Below, one piece after another: positions 30,755-41,844 of a DNA stretch of 49,194 nt; the stretch's first letter is position 1; each line of letters begins with the position of its first letter. Under the pieces are notes generated by a model. That model saw only the letters and a program-made list of their open reading frames with translations, was not told where the DNA came from and did not search any database. Where the stretch lies: the NCBI GenBank assembly GCA_025529335.1, contig JAMYHX010000323.1, forward strand, positions 1 through 49,194, given 5' to 3'. Source of the DNA: Rhizopus sp. PT2906 (Eukaryota > Mucoromycota > Mucoromycetes > Mucorales > Rhizopodaceae). The translations under genes were made by a program, and so were the position numbers.

Positions 30755-32763
30755 TTATGACGGAGGAGAATGAATGGCTTGTGGAGGAGATGAAGGAATT
30801 TGTGGTGTGTGATGTGGTTGTGAAAGCTGGCTGCTTGCAGCCAATCGTTTACCTTTTAACATATTTTTTAAAGCTCTCAAAGCGAATACGGTTAAGCCAA
30901 TACCAGCCCAATCTTCATCATGTAAGTCTCGCAAGTCACCAACAGTCATGATGTCTTGATTCTTTAACTTCTTTGCCCATTCTTGTGCTTTATCCGCTCC
31001 CCGGTGTGATGCCAAAGCACAATCTGTGACAAAGACACTGATGTCTGTGTCATCGGAGTATTCTATAACATGGTTAAGAAATTGCATAAAAGAAACAAGG
31101 GAAACTTACCATCCAAGATATGATTCACCAACTTTTCCCGTTCTCGATCTTCTATAATAGGCTGTTGTGTTGTTGAATTGGATTGAATGGACAGATGAGC
31201 CAAACTATCAAGCTTCGCGTCTGTTTCGATTTGAGACATTCTTGATTCTTCTAATTCCTTTAGTGTACGTATAGCCTCTCTATATTTGTTTTCGGCAGCA
31301 CGGGCACGACTTTCGATTGAGTCGCACTTTTGTTCTATTTCTAGCACCTTGTCATTAGCTTGAGTTAACTCTGCTCTAGTTCGATCCAATTCATTTCGAA
31401 TGTCGCTTTCTCTTCTCCAGACAGATCGTCTGACCTGTTCTGCCTGTTCTGACTCAGATGGTTTATCGATGTCTCTCAAGATACGATTGATCTCTTTTGT
31501 GATATGTTGCTGATATCTCTCCGGCAAGACTTGTTCTTCAATCATCTCCCGCACCACTTCCTCTGCCGTATCTGTCTCGACATTAAAATCGAATTTGACC
31601 GAGAGTTTATCCATGCCTTTGAAAACAACCTGTAGTGTCAGATGAACATTATCAGGGTCTGCTGCGAGTAAGACAACATCAGGCTCGACGGCCAAAAAAG
31701 AATGTTCCAAGATTTCTTGTGCTGACATCCTCTGGTCTTCATTGCTCAAGCAATTTTCAATCACACTGAGTACTTCTGGGTTTTGTACTTTGGAAAGGCA
31801 AGCAGGTTTAACTCCCTACAGAAAAGAATAAGACACAGATATTATGTAATTAATTATTCACATTACAGCAGACACTTTTTTGTATATTTGAGCTGCGTTT
31901 TTGCATTCGCCATAGGGATATTCACCTGTTGCCATCTCTAAAAGACACATACCAAAGGCATAAATGTCGACTTTTTCGCTATAGCCTTGTTCTTCATACA
32001 TCTCAGGTGCCATAAACTCTGGTGTACCAATGAGTGTATATTTTTTACCTAATTTCATTTCTGCTGTTCCCATGTCTCCAATCTTGACTTCTCCATGGGC
32101 TCCATTAATAAAGATGTTGTCACACTTGATGTCTCTGTGAATGATGGGTGGATTATGTCCGTGAAGATAAGCCAATCCCTTGAGGATTTGACGAGACCAG
32201 CGTTTGATGATTTTTAGATTAGGTAAAGGAACCAATTTTCGAATATATTCTCGCAGTGTACCAGATGTCATGAGCTCAGTGATAAATACAAACTCGTTAT
32301 CGCCATACCAAGCGTCATGAAAGGCAATGATGTTGGGATGTCGAACTGATTTCAGAATTTGTATTTCATGCTCGAGATCTTTGTTGTTGGGGTTCGACAT
32401 GGCTTGCATTGTGTTCCAAGCGACTTCATATCCTTCTTCACGGTCAATGGCCTTATAAACCACTTTATAAGCACCTTTACCAAGTAGTGTGTTCAGACGG
32501 ACATAACGTTCGTTGGGTGATATCTCTACGACTTTTTCAGAGTCACGAGAAGACGACTGGTCGATAATTTCGTTGGGTGGGTGTATGCCGTAAGGATTGT
32601 CTATTCTAAAGGAAGTACGGGTTGGATAGTCGTTTGGTATCACTTCGTTATTTTGAAGTGGTGCATAATAATTTGAATATTCTATTGGCTCGTTTGTATT
32701 TTCTGTACTAAATTTGACATGTAGGTTGTTTGTCGTATTACTATTTTCTTGCTCTGAAGACAT
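30755..32763 (-). CDS. WNK: WNK-type serine/threonine kinase with CCT-like and SAM-like domains, 636 aa
   Basis: Exons 31867-32763, 31110-31815 and 30755-31062 join in frame. The kinase domain spans about 87-330. The Gly loop LLGKGAYKVVYKA has Lys100 in strand 2, and the usual strand-3 lysine is absent (YEVAWNTMQ, Asn117). That is the defining WNK arrangement, with Lys moved to the Gly loop. HRD Asp211, DMG at 230-232 and GTPEFMAPEMYEEQGY are intact. A CCT/OSR1-C-like domain (HLTLQVVFKGMDKLSVKFDF), a coiled coil and a C-terminal SAM-like domain (WAKKLKNQDIMTVGDLRDLH) follow. WNKs respond to osmotic or chloride changes in animals and plants. In WNK1 the DLGLATL segment binds chloride; here it reads DMGTAEM, so that site is altered. 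The physiological role in the fungus is unknown. Confidence 0.88.
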
Positions 32764-33839
32764 GGATACAAAAGAAATAGAGAAAAAAAGGGGGAGGGCA
32801 AAAATGGATTATATATAGTGTCACTTGCTGTACTTTAATCGCAACTGCAAAGAGAGAAGAAAGAGAGAAAAAAAAAAAAAAAACTGAATGTACCTCGATG
32901 CCATCATAAACTCCGCAATTGAATCATGACATAATCACTTACACCTTCCACTGGTTTAAAGAGACCCATTGAAACATGAGGTGTGTTCCTTTATAAGAAG
33001 CACAGATACGATATAGAAACAAAGATAAAGAGAGCAAGAAAGAGACGATTTCAGACAGTCTTCTTTGAAATATCACAGAAAAAGAAAAACCTAATGATTT
33101 TTGAGTCTCAAAAGAATTTCAGTCTCACTCTTTTTGTCTTTTTTGTTTTTGTGAATGTTGGGCGTGTCATATGGCTTAAAAGAATATCATGGAATATAAT
33201 GACAATACAACATAACTACATAAAGACTACGCATGGATATACCTTATTTCACAAACTATTGGTCAACTTTTAGCTAACAATAGCCCATTCTCAAGGACAA
33301 AGCTTGGTCCAACTGTATTCAATTCATGAGAAAAGAACAAAGAAGATGTGTTTGGTCATGTTGAGATAGATTGTTATTATTGGCAATTCCAAGCGCTTAA
33401 GCAGTTGTAGTAAACCAGTTTTTTCAGTTTCTCACTTCTTCTCTTCAAACCTTAACACATCTTCTTTGACTTCTTTCATTCTTGTATTCTAAAGATAAAC
33501 ACAAGACTACATCTATGACTTTATGAATAAGTACATAAATAAAGTAATGCATGAATGGTGGTGTGATTTGGCTACATATGATCAATTACAAAAAAAAATT
33601 ACTCCGGTGTGCGCGTAGTCTGGCTGATATTGTCTTAAATGTTTCCTAATCTTGCATATATTCAACAATAGGCAGGAGACGTATTAAAGAAAGCTTATGC
33701 TGAAAGATAAGTGTCAAATCAAGCCTTATTCATGTTTCAAAGGTTACGAGAGAGAGAAGTCATTGGGCCAAACTGGTGCTACGCCGCATATGTCTGTTTT
33801 GTCTGGTTTTACTTTATCATTGTTTCTCTCTCTCTGTCT

Positions 33840-33880
<41 letters not shown>

Positions 33881-34006
33881 ACATTACTGTATTCCATAAA
33901 GGAAGACTTATGACTAAAATCTTGTAAGACAGAAACGCTTTCCTCTAAAACGCTCCCTTTAGCCTAAAGTGTCTATTCCAAGGCTTTTATTATTATAAAA
34001 ACTGTA
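32764..34006. other. Gene-poor spacer, nothing recognised
   Basis: 1.2 kb upstream of the WNK gene and downstream of the pseudogene. It has A/T-rich DNA, a CT microsatellite and short low-complexity ORFs only. Confidence 0.6.
33825..33874. repeat. CT-rich microsatellite
   Basis: An almost pure (TC)n tract of about 50 bp. It encodes a Ser/Leu string in an ORF (33697-33927) that I judge not to be a gene. Confidence 0.85.
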
Positions 34007-34953
34007 TTAAAAGAACTTTAGTTCGACAGTTTGAAATGACTGCTCGTCTTTTTCAAGCTCAAGGTCAACTTGCCTGCGCATAGCGCACTATACAACATTG
34101 TATTGGCTTCAACAGGCTACTTACTTCCATAGCCACATTTTCCATTACCAAAGCTATGTTTTCAAATACCACAAGAACCTGTTCTATACGATGTAGCTTA
34201 TCGTTCCACAGTATGTAGTATGTTGCTCTTTTTGTTTTCTCCAACGAACGGAGGAAGGCATGTGTGCTGATATCATTAAAGTCAGGGATAGACATATCGT
34301 GAAGGTGATACTTTGCTTGATAATATTCATCCACTATCTCATATCGAATGAAGTTTTTACCAGTCTTGAGCTTGCTGATTGCGTCTTCTGCATCTCCCTC
34401 TTGTATGTGACAATCTTTCAATTTGCCTTACAAGTCCTTCATCGCTTCTGTCTATCTTATACCGTAGATTTATCACATTCGTATTATCCTTTTCCGCACT
34501 CCATGATCATATCACCAGGCGTAAGAAGCACAGTACAAGCTCAAGTCCTAGCCAGTAGTAGGTGTCAATCGGTGTCATGTTTGGACAACTAAGTACGAGC
34601 CAATATAGCCAATGATAATGCCTAAAGCTGCAAGAGGTCCCAAACCATAACCAATGCGCCTGGAAAACAAGCTACAAAAGTAGGAAGGCCCAAACAAGTC
34701 CATATCTAAAGCAGCTAATGTATAGAGCGATGGGGATCCCGAGAGCATGATTGCAGCTTCAAACCAGCAGATGAAGGATGCCACAAAGCTGGAGCATGTC
34801 AGGAGAAGAGGAAAGTATAGGTATGGGTTAGATGAGTCTATGGGATCATGAAAGTTCGAGTAGAGCGTTCTATAGTGCGGAACGTAGGGTATAAAGTTGA
34901 CGCAGGATAAGATAAAGCACGAAGCAAAAGCACCTATCCAGATAGGCCTGCTA
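34007..34953 (-). pseudogene. Broken multi-span membrane protein gene
   Basis: From an acceptor-like site at 34951-34955 a frame encodes several hydrophobic segments (WIGAFASCFILSCV; SSFVASFICWFEAAIML; GPLAALGIIIGYIGSYLVV). It then hits TGA at 34575-34577. One frame over, coding-like text resumes (DTYYWLGLELVLCFLRLV), meets a second TGA at 34507-34509, and shifts frame again near 34425. A further helical section (DEYYQAKYHLHDMSIPDFND) ends at a GTAAGT donor near 34126. A last exon-like piece (DLELEKDEQSFQ to the stop at 34007) is out of phase with that donor. The first exon and start are not found. At least four lesions mark it as decayed. The family is not recognised. Confidence 0.65.
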
Positions 34954-35201
34954 CTGTTTTATTAAAAATAAATTATAAAGAGGATAAGATTATGACGTGT
35001 ATGAAAAAAATAATTGGCGCATATTAAGAAAAGTATTTATGCAAAGATTAAAAATAAAATACATAAAAGGAGGCGGCATACAAATGAGAGTAATAAGTAC
35101 CAAAAGGAGAGAGAATATAAAGAATTATACAGTTAGTTATGTAAGAAAATTACTATATATATAAATTACCCCAAAGGCATCTAGATGTGTCCTAGCGATA
35201 A

Positions 35202-36131
35202 CTAGGACGGAGAACTGTCCATGCGTATTCTAGTTCTTGGTTGCCCCTGATCGTCCACTCTTCTTCGGCGTCTTGTAGGAGCAACAGCAACCCGACGAAG
35301 CCTATGAGGAACCATGTCATTACGTCGAAGCCCATGAAGGATGTGCATGTAGTTGAGGCAAGCAGCAACATCCCTGTTCCATAAGCGATATCTATCTGGT
35401 GCTGCCATGACAGGTCTACAGTATGGATTGGTACATCTACAAGCAAAATCCATGTCCGTACATTCCCACTTACGAATCTAGTCAAAACGTTCTTGAATAT
35501 TTTCTTCACTGTTCCTATCTACGGGCTGAAGTTGGGCTTTTTTAAGTGACAAGTTACATTCAATTCTTACAAAATTGTAGACAGTGCTTTTAGAGACCTT
35601 GAGATCCTGAAGCCTTTGAAGTAGTCGCTCCATTACTTACTCCGAGACTGCTGAAGGATTCTCGTCTATGTACTCCAAGATCACTTGCTTGTGCTCTTCA
35701 TGAAGTATACGCGAGCGACCGATTTTCTTATGCTTTATAAAAAATACTATCAGGATCCGTTTTGTACATTTGAGTCCATCTTTGAGCCGTGTGAACATGA
35801 ATGCCTAATTGTTTCATAGCAGCTGAGGCACTCATAACTTTGTCAAATATCAAAGAATCTAACTTTGTCTTGATCCGTGTAGAGTGTGTATGCTCGCTTA
35901 CTCGACGCCTCCTTCATGCAAATATCTGGATCATCTTTTGCGTCTTCATCTGCCATAGAGCTTACATCGAAATTATTCTCTGAGGCTGATTATGCAAATA
36001 CTGAGTGTGTGTGAACTAGCTGTTTCTAAAGCATATCGCTCTTCATCAATGATGTAGTCCATAGGCTCAGGTCTACCGTATTCATTAACTGCATTACCGT
36101 GCCCGTCTTCATAAAAAATTTGAAAGCTCAT
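35202..36131 (-). mobile_element. Decayed Tc1/IS630-like transposon with TnpB/Fanzor-like tail
   Basis: Reading minus from 36131, MSFQIFYEDGHGNAVNEYGR and PMDYIIDEE look like the N-terminus of Tc1-like transposases of mucoromycetes. After frameshifts follow a helix-turn-helix region (SKRAYTLYTDQDKVRF, ILHEEHKQVILEYIDENP) and the block KVSKSTVYNFVR...CNLSLKKAQLQP, with an in-frame TAG at 35478-35480. The text then goes from KWECTDMDF directly to CRCTNPYC and LWNRDVAACLNYMHILHGLR, leaving out the DDE catalytic core. The WNRDVxAxLN segment resembles the RuvC-III/zinc-ribbon end of TnpB/Fanzor proteins. The element is inactive. Terminal repeats and target duplications were not found. Confidence 0.6.
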
Positions 36132-37247
36132 TTTGTAATATTTGGTTTTTAATGAGAAAGAGAGTAAAAAGAGAGCTGACAGTGCTTTCATGCTTAATAT
36201 ACTCATATTTTGTACGACAAAGCTTCTGCATATACAGCATTTAATTTGTCAGCAAGCGAAATCAGTTATGTGTAATTATAATAAATTCATATTTGCATTG
36301 TTTAGCTTATCTTCTGGTGCATGTAGTGTTGGCCATTTGAAATGCAACCTTAATCATGTTGTTAACCCAACTTACAAACGCCAACCTTCTTCTCCTTCTG
36401 AATAAATCAGTGTAAGCCTATTTGAGCTTAAAGAAGGTGTTTGTTTATTTTATTATTGTGTCTCTATTTCGTCCTCATACCTTTATGATGTAAATTACTT
36501 ATTCATTAGAACATAACTTTTGGTACCTTTCTTTTCTATATTTCAATAAATTTCGATATCTTCCATGTATTAGATTTTGTCAGATAACTATTTAAAGAAA
36601 GTTGGAAATCAGAGATCCTCAAATAAGATAGTTAAATATCAATATCCGTAAGAAAGGGTGATATTTCTAAACATTTAATTAATATTATAAGAATGGTGTT
36701 TGATTGGTTATACTACTGTAAGTCATGTTTATATAAACTTGTTTAAGAACGTATCTGCAAAGATGTAGTAGTTTGTGTTTCGCTTTGATTGGGCAAATGA
36801 ACATAACCTTTAGCTTAAGACTATAAAAAAGCATATAAAAGGTGAGTTTGAAGTCTCTCTTTGATTTTGGATCGATCTTATTTGACAACAATACTGCCAT
36901 CATATAAGGAGAATAATAATTCACCATTTCCCTAGCAACAACGTGATGTAGATGTATCACTGGAAATGTCATTGATTTGATCTACATGAAAGCATCGTCC
37001 TTGATAAATGAATTGCAAGTTTATGCAGCTACTCATGTTATCAAAAGTAACAATTGCAACGAATCCAGCCTTAATCATGGGCGTACAATTACAAATAGCT
37101 TGGCGCATTATGTGAGGCTGTGGTTACACGAGTATATGAGATTTGCCCTGAACATCTTTTTTTATTCTCTTCTTTCTTTTCATTATTATATTCATCTATT
37201 TTTGTGTTTACTAAATAGAAGCCACGCACGCTCACTCCTTTTTTATT
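36132..37247. other. AT-rich spacer upstream of the Rho exchange factor
   Basis: 1.1 kb with short ORFs on both strands that lack recognisable domains. It contains the promoter of the exchange-factor gene and perhaps eroded transposon flank. Confidence 0.55.
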
Positions 37248-40200
37248 ATGGACACAGAAAAAATGAATACAAGGCAGGAATCATCTGTTGATGGCACAGT
37301 TGGATCACCTACTCTAGAAGCACTTTACCATGACTTGGACATGTTCATCAACGAGCTAAATTTAAGTAGTGATCAAAGACGTAGCTCTGACCAAGTTAAT
37401 CAAAACGTAAGTCTAAAGGTTACTATTTGCGAGGAGAGATACTAAGTGCTTACTCGTTCAGGGGGGATACGAAGACGAAACCCAAGGATACTCTCCAGTT
37501 TTAGAAAATTATACACGATTTAGTACAACAGAATGCATTGAGCAACCAAAAAAGCCCACGATTATTGAAGAAAAGCCTCAACAAACTACGCCACCTGTCT
37601 CACCATCATTTCTAAGAGTAAACAATAAAGAGGATTATATCTTTACGACTCGAACAAGTTCATTGAATCGCACGATATCTTCATCCTCAGGAAGATCGCT
37701 CAACAACCGTATTCCACCTTCACCCAAAATCATATTATCAAATCCTACATCTCCTTTAGCGTTTGAGATGCCAAATGTGCTTGAGGATGAGGATGCGTTT
37801 CCTAATTATGCTCTTTTATCTTTTATATCAAGCAACTTTATTACTGCCGTCAGATCCTTAAATGAACGTAGAAGAATATTCTGTACAGCAGAATACCCCC
37901 TTAGCTTTAACGGTGAAGAAGCTATAGTATGTTTGATGGATATATATGCATGTATATTAACGATCATTTCAGGATTTACTTCGCTCTTTTCTGCCTGATA
38001 GCTTAGCCACTTCAATCTACCTCAAGGTTGCTCGTGCCCTCATGAAGACGCACCCTCCTTTAATTGCACCAATCCCATATTCGGAAAAATCCGTCAGAAA
38101 AAACAAGTTGTACAACTCTACTAATGAAATCTATACACTTCTTACTACAGATCAAGAGATCCACGGCGTCTATACACCACTCACACGCTGTTATTCCATT
38201 TCTTGTTTACCAGGTCAATCTGAATGTTACTCTCCACTCTGTCCAAATAGACTACTTCAGCAACCGGAAAACATCCAACAAAAGTTGGTGGCTCCATCTG
38301 TTGGGTCGTCTGTTTCTCATGACACAGTAAGTTGAAAAGTTGGGTATGTATCTGATACTAAGTTTTACCAGAGCATTTCCCGTGCATGGTCAGCAGGCGT
38401 ATCAAAGGAAATATTGATGTCATTACCCAAAAATGAAATCAGCAGACAGGAGGCTATTCATGAGCTTATTTATACAGAAGAAGATTATGTGCGTGACTTA
38501 CGGCTTTTAGACGAGGTAAATAGGTTTTTCTTTAGGAAGCTTTTTTTTTAAACACTATAAAAGCTCTATGTAAAAGAATTGCTCAATGCACAGTGTATTG
38601 AAGAGTCGAGAAGACAAGAGTTTTGCGACAAAGTGTTCAACAACTATAAAGACATTTTGAATATACACAAAGAACTCTGCGATGACCTCAAAGACCATCA
38701 AGCTTACTGTCAGTCCATCAGTGCGATTGGTAGTGTTAATCAAGTGGGTGATATCTTTTTGAGACATGTCAACCGTTTCCAGGATGCCTACTTGAGATAC
38801 GGTCCTCAGGTTGTCCTGGCTGAATATGAAGCTAAACGTGAAGCCGAAACAAATATGCTATTCCAGAACTTTATTCGAGAAAAAGAAAAAAGAGCAGAAA
38901 GCAGAAGGCTACCTTTCCGTCATTTTATCATCTTACCTGTAACTAGACTCCAACGTTATTCATTATTACTGGATGCTGTTTTGAAAAAGACACCAGAGGA
39001 TAACCCAGATAAGGTTCATATTGCAACATGCATAGACATCATCAAGGGAGTTGCGACAAAAGTAGACGAGGCGACTGTAGAGACGAAAAATACACTTCGT
39101 ATCTATGAAATTAATCAACGTATTCGATTTAAGCCAGGAGAACCACATGAACTTGATTTACTGAAACCAGGAAGAAAGTTGATCAAGGAGGGAGTGCTGA
39201 CTCGCAAATCTCATTTGGTTGTGGAAACGATTGAGTTGCGTGTATTCTTGTTTGACCATCTTTTATTGATGACCAAAGAGAAAAAGGCTCCAAATAAGGC
39301 AGACGATGTAGAATATGTTGTATCAAAGCGGCCTATACCGATGGAATTATTGCACATTCAAGAGGCTACCGAAGGTTTCTCCATCGGTTTAAGAACGATG
39401 AATAGCACAGCGACATCTACCTATGCCTCTTCTTCTTTGCTTTCACCCACAAATGGATCGTTTGCAAACGCATCTTCATCTTCACCTTTTGGAAGCAACA
39501 GTCACCCTATCATTATCCAGCATCTCGGTAGACACGGTGCAGACTATATACTCTATGCCGAAAGCGCTGCTTCACGTGTAGAATGGAAAGAAAAAGTAGT
39601 AGAAGCTAAAGCAATGCTGGAAATGGCTAATATGGATAAACGCGTGTTTGAGATTAGATCATTGAGCGATACAACCTTTGGTGGATCAGGTGCATCTAGT
39701 TTACATAACCATGGAAAAGTAACCTGTACAGTGCCATTTAGTAAGTAATCCTATTCTCTTTTGGGTACTCTGGCCTCAGACTTATTTTTTTTTTATTATA
39801 GCAAGTTCAACAAATATTCGTATGATCGCTGTAGGCACACAACAAGGTATCTGGATGGGCATTGAAGGTGATACAAACACGATAAAGTTGGTCCTTTCCA
39901 TTTCGGATGTGACCCAGATCGCTGTGTTGGAAGATCATCATATACTACTTATTCTTGCAGGTAAATACGCTAGGATATATTATACAACACATACTGATGA
40001 TGATCAGATAAAACTCTGTATGCCTATGCATTGGATCCCCTTGTTCCAAAAGATTCTCGTCGAACGACTGTAGACAAGCCACACCAGAAGATCGCTCAGC
40101 ACATCACATTTTTCCATGCGGGTGTCTGTAATGGCCGCACGATTGTTGTTGCCATGAAGAAGCGCGGTGTAGACAGCAATTTCAAAGTACTTGAGCCTGT

Positions 40201-40876
40201 CTGTGGCGATTTACGTGATCCAAACAATAGCAAAAAGTTCTTTGCCAAGTCCGGTCTTTTCAGCAAGATGCCATCTTGGTTCAAGAGTTATATGGAGTTT
40301 TATATTGGTACAGAATCTTATTCATTGCATTTTTTGAAGGCTCGATTGGTCGTAGTGTGTGCAAGAGGATTTGAAATTATCAATCTAGAGGCACTTAGCA
40401 TGAACCGCAACTTACCAGACCCTACTCATCCTGATTTTGCCTTTGTACAGCAAAAAGGTCAAGAACTACGACCATTGGGCATGTTTAGATGTAAAGAAAA
40501 CTATTTGTTATGTTACGATGCATTTGCCTTTATGGTAAACACGCACGGATCCTATGTACGTGAGGCTCCCTTGATCGAGTGGGAGGGTGTTCCACAAGCA
40601 GTCGCGTTTTATTATCCTTATGTCATTGGTTTTGATCCTCGATTTATTGAAATTCGCCATGTAGAAACGGTAAGTGAGATGCTCATAGTAATCATATGAT
40701 AAACTCATTCGTCATAGGGTGAGCTCGTACAAGTGTTGGCTGGTATACATATGAGATGCCTTCAGTTTATCAATAACGCAATAGCACCAGTAATTCATGG
40801 CTGTATGGCGCATCCTTTCAAGCCTGATTTCCAATACGTATTTCAGTTGGTAGGCACATTTGAGCCACCTTTATAA
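37248..40876 (+). CDS. Rho guanine nucleotide exchange factor (DEP-DH-PH-CNH, Rom2/Rgf-like), 1092 aa
   Basis: Eight exons: 37248-37406, 37462-37926, 37973-38326, 38372-38515, 38564-39740, 39802-39960, 40008-40669 and 40718-40876. A Ser/Thr-rich N-terminus leads to a DEP domain (FNGEEAIDLLRSFLPDSLAT). The DH domain starts RQEAIHELIYTEEDYVRDL and includes FRHFIILPVTRLQRYSLLLD, the conserved helix that contacts the GTPase. A PH domain follows (LIKEGVLTRKS, VFLFDHLLLMTKEK), with a Ser-rich insertion, then a CNH (citron homology) domain (MIAVGTQQGIWMG, KTLYAYALDPLVPK, YLLCYDAFAFMVN). This is the layout of yeast Rom1/Rom2 and fission yeast Rgf proteins, which activate Rho1 for cell-wall glucan synthesis and integrity signalling. 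All eight exons stay in phase. Confidence 0.94.
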
Positions 40877-41844
40877 TATTTTTTTTTGCATACCATTCTT
40901 ATTTGTTTTTATCTTTTATATTTACCTCTTTTATATATTTATTATATTTAATTGCTGTCTTGTTGGCTGGCCCCCCTCTTTTTTTTGCATTTTCTTTTCT
41001 ATAAAAGTAGTAAAATTGCTTGATTTTATTTTACATTGCTCAGTCTAATAAAAGAAATGATTACTAAGCTTTGTAAGGGCTTGATATATCTTTATCTCTC
41101 GCGCTTTAGTAAATATTTTCAATTTGTATCAGTTGACAAGCATGCATAATTGTTTATTATTATTATTCATAGTTTACGTCAGCTGATTTACTTTAATTAT
41201 TTTCTTTAGTCCTAAAATTAGACGTGTGAGGATAAATATTCATCAATAATCACTACATCTTTGGCAGCTTCCGAACGTTTCAGGTATCAATAAAAGTCTC
41301 CAGTAGCATTAAGAGGGGGTCATGGTCGTGTTGAAGGCTCTGTAAAGACCGTTTACTCATTGTCTGTTGAACAAAGAAATGATAAAGATGGTTTGTTACT
41401 AAAAGGTTTATTTATATTTATGCTTTTTTGCAATGATAAATAAACTCAAAAGGACGAACGTCATGGTACTGCAAATGGATTATCCTTCATTCATTATTTA
41501 CCACATTATAAAGCATCTGTATTGTGAGAGTTATCTTGTCTTTTGACTGTATTTTATTAAACATTACACGACTTCGACATATATCGCAAGAGTAAAAAGA
41601 ACTCTCTAGGAACAAGGTTTACTTTTATATTAATCTCCCTCTTTTTTTTTCTTTGTATTAAAGCTCTAACACTTGTAAAAGAAGTTCGTGCTTCTTACTA
41701 TTTTTTGCATGGCTTGGGCTCTTGTAGGCTTTAGAGTATTTTACAAGATGTTTGCAATCATACAGCTTTTTCTCAAAGCCCAATTTTTATTCGTTTAATC
41801 ATTAACTTCATATTGTTCGTGTTTTTTAACCGTCTACTTTTAGG
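40877..41844. other. 968-bp spacer between converging genes
   Basis: Both flanking genes point into this stretch, so no promoter is required. It holds an AATAAA at 41047-41052 for the exchange factor and otherwise AT-rich sequence with no ORF of note. It is long compared with the 3-155 bp at other convergent pairs here. Confidence 0.55.
41047..41052 (+). terminator. AATAAA polyadenylation signal of the Rho exchange factor
   Basis: Canonical hexamer 171 nt after the stop at 40876. Confidence 0.45.

Noticed and set aside
33697..33927. 76-aa plus-strand ORF with Ser/Leu repeats
   Set aside because: It is driven by the CT microsatellite and shows no splice or domain support.
36685..37291. Short ORFs on both strands upstream of the Rho exchange factor
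   Set aside because: They are AT-driven, overlap each other on opposite strands and show no family motif; possible eroded transposon DNA but not demonstrable.
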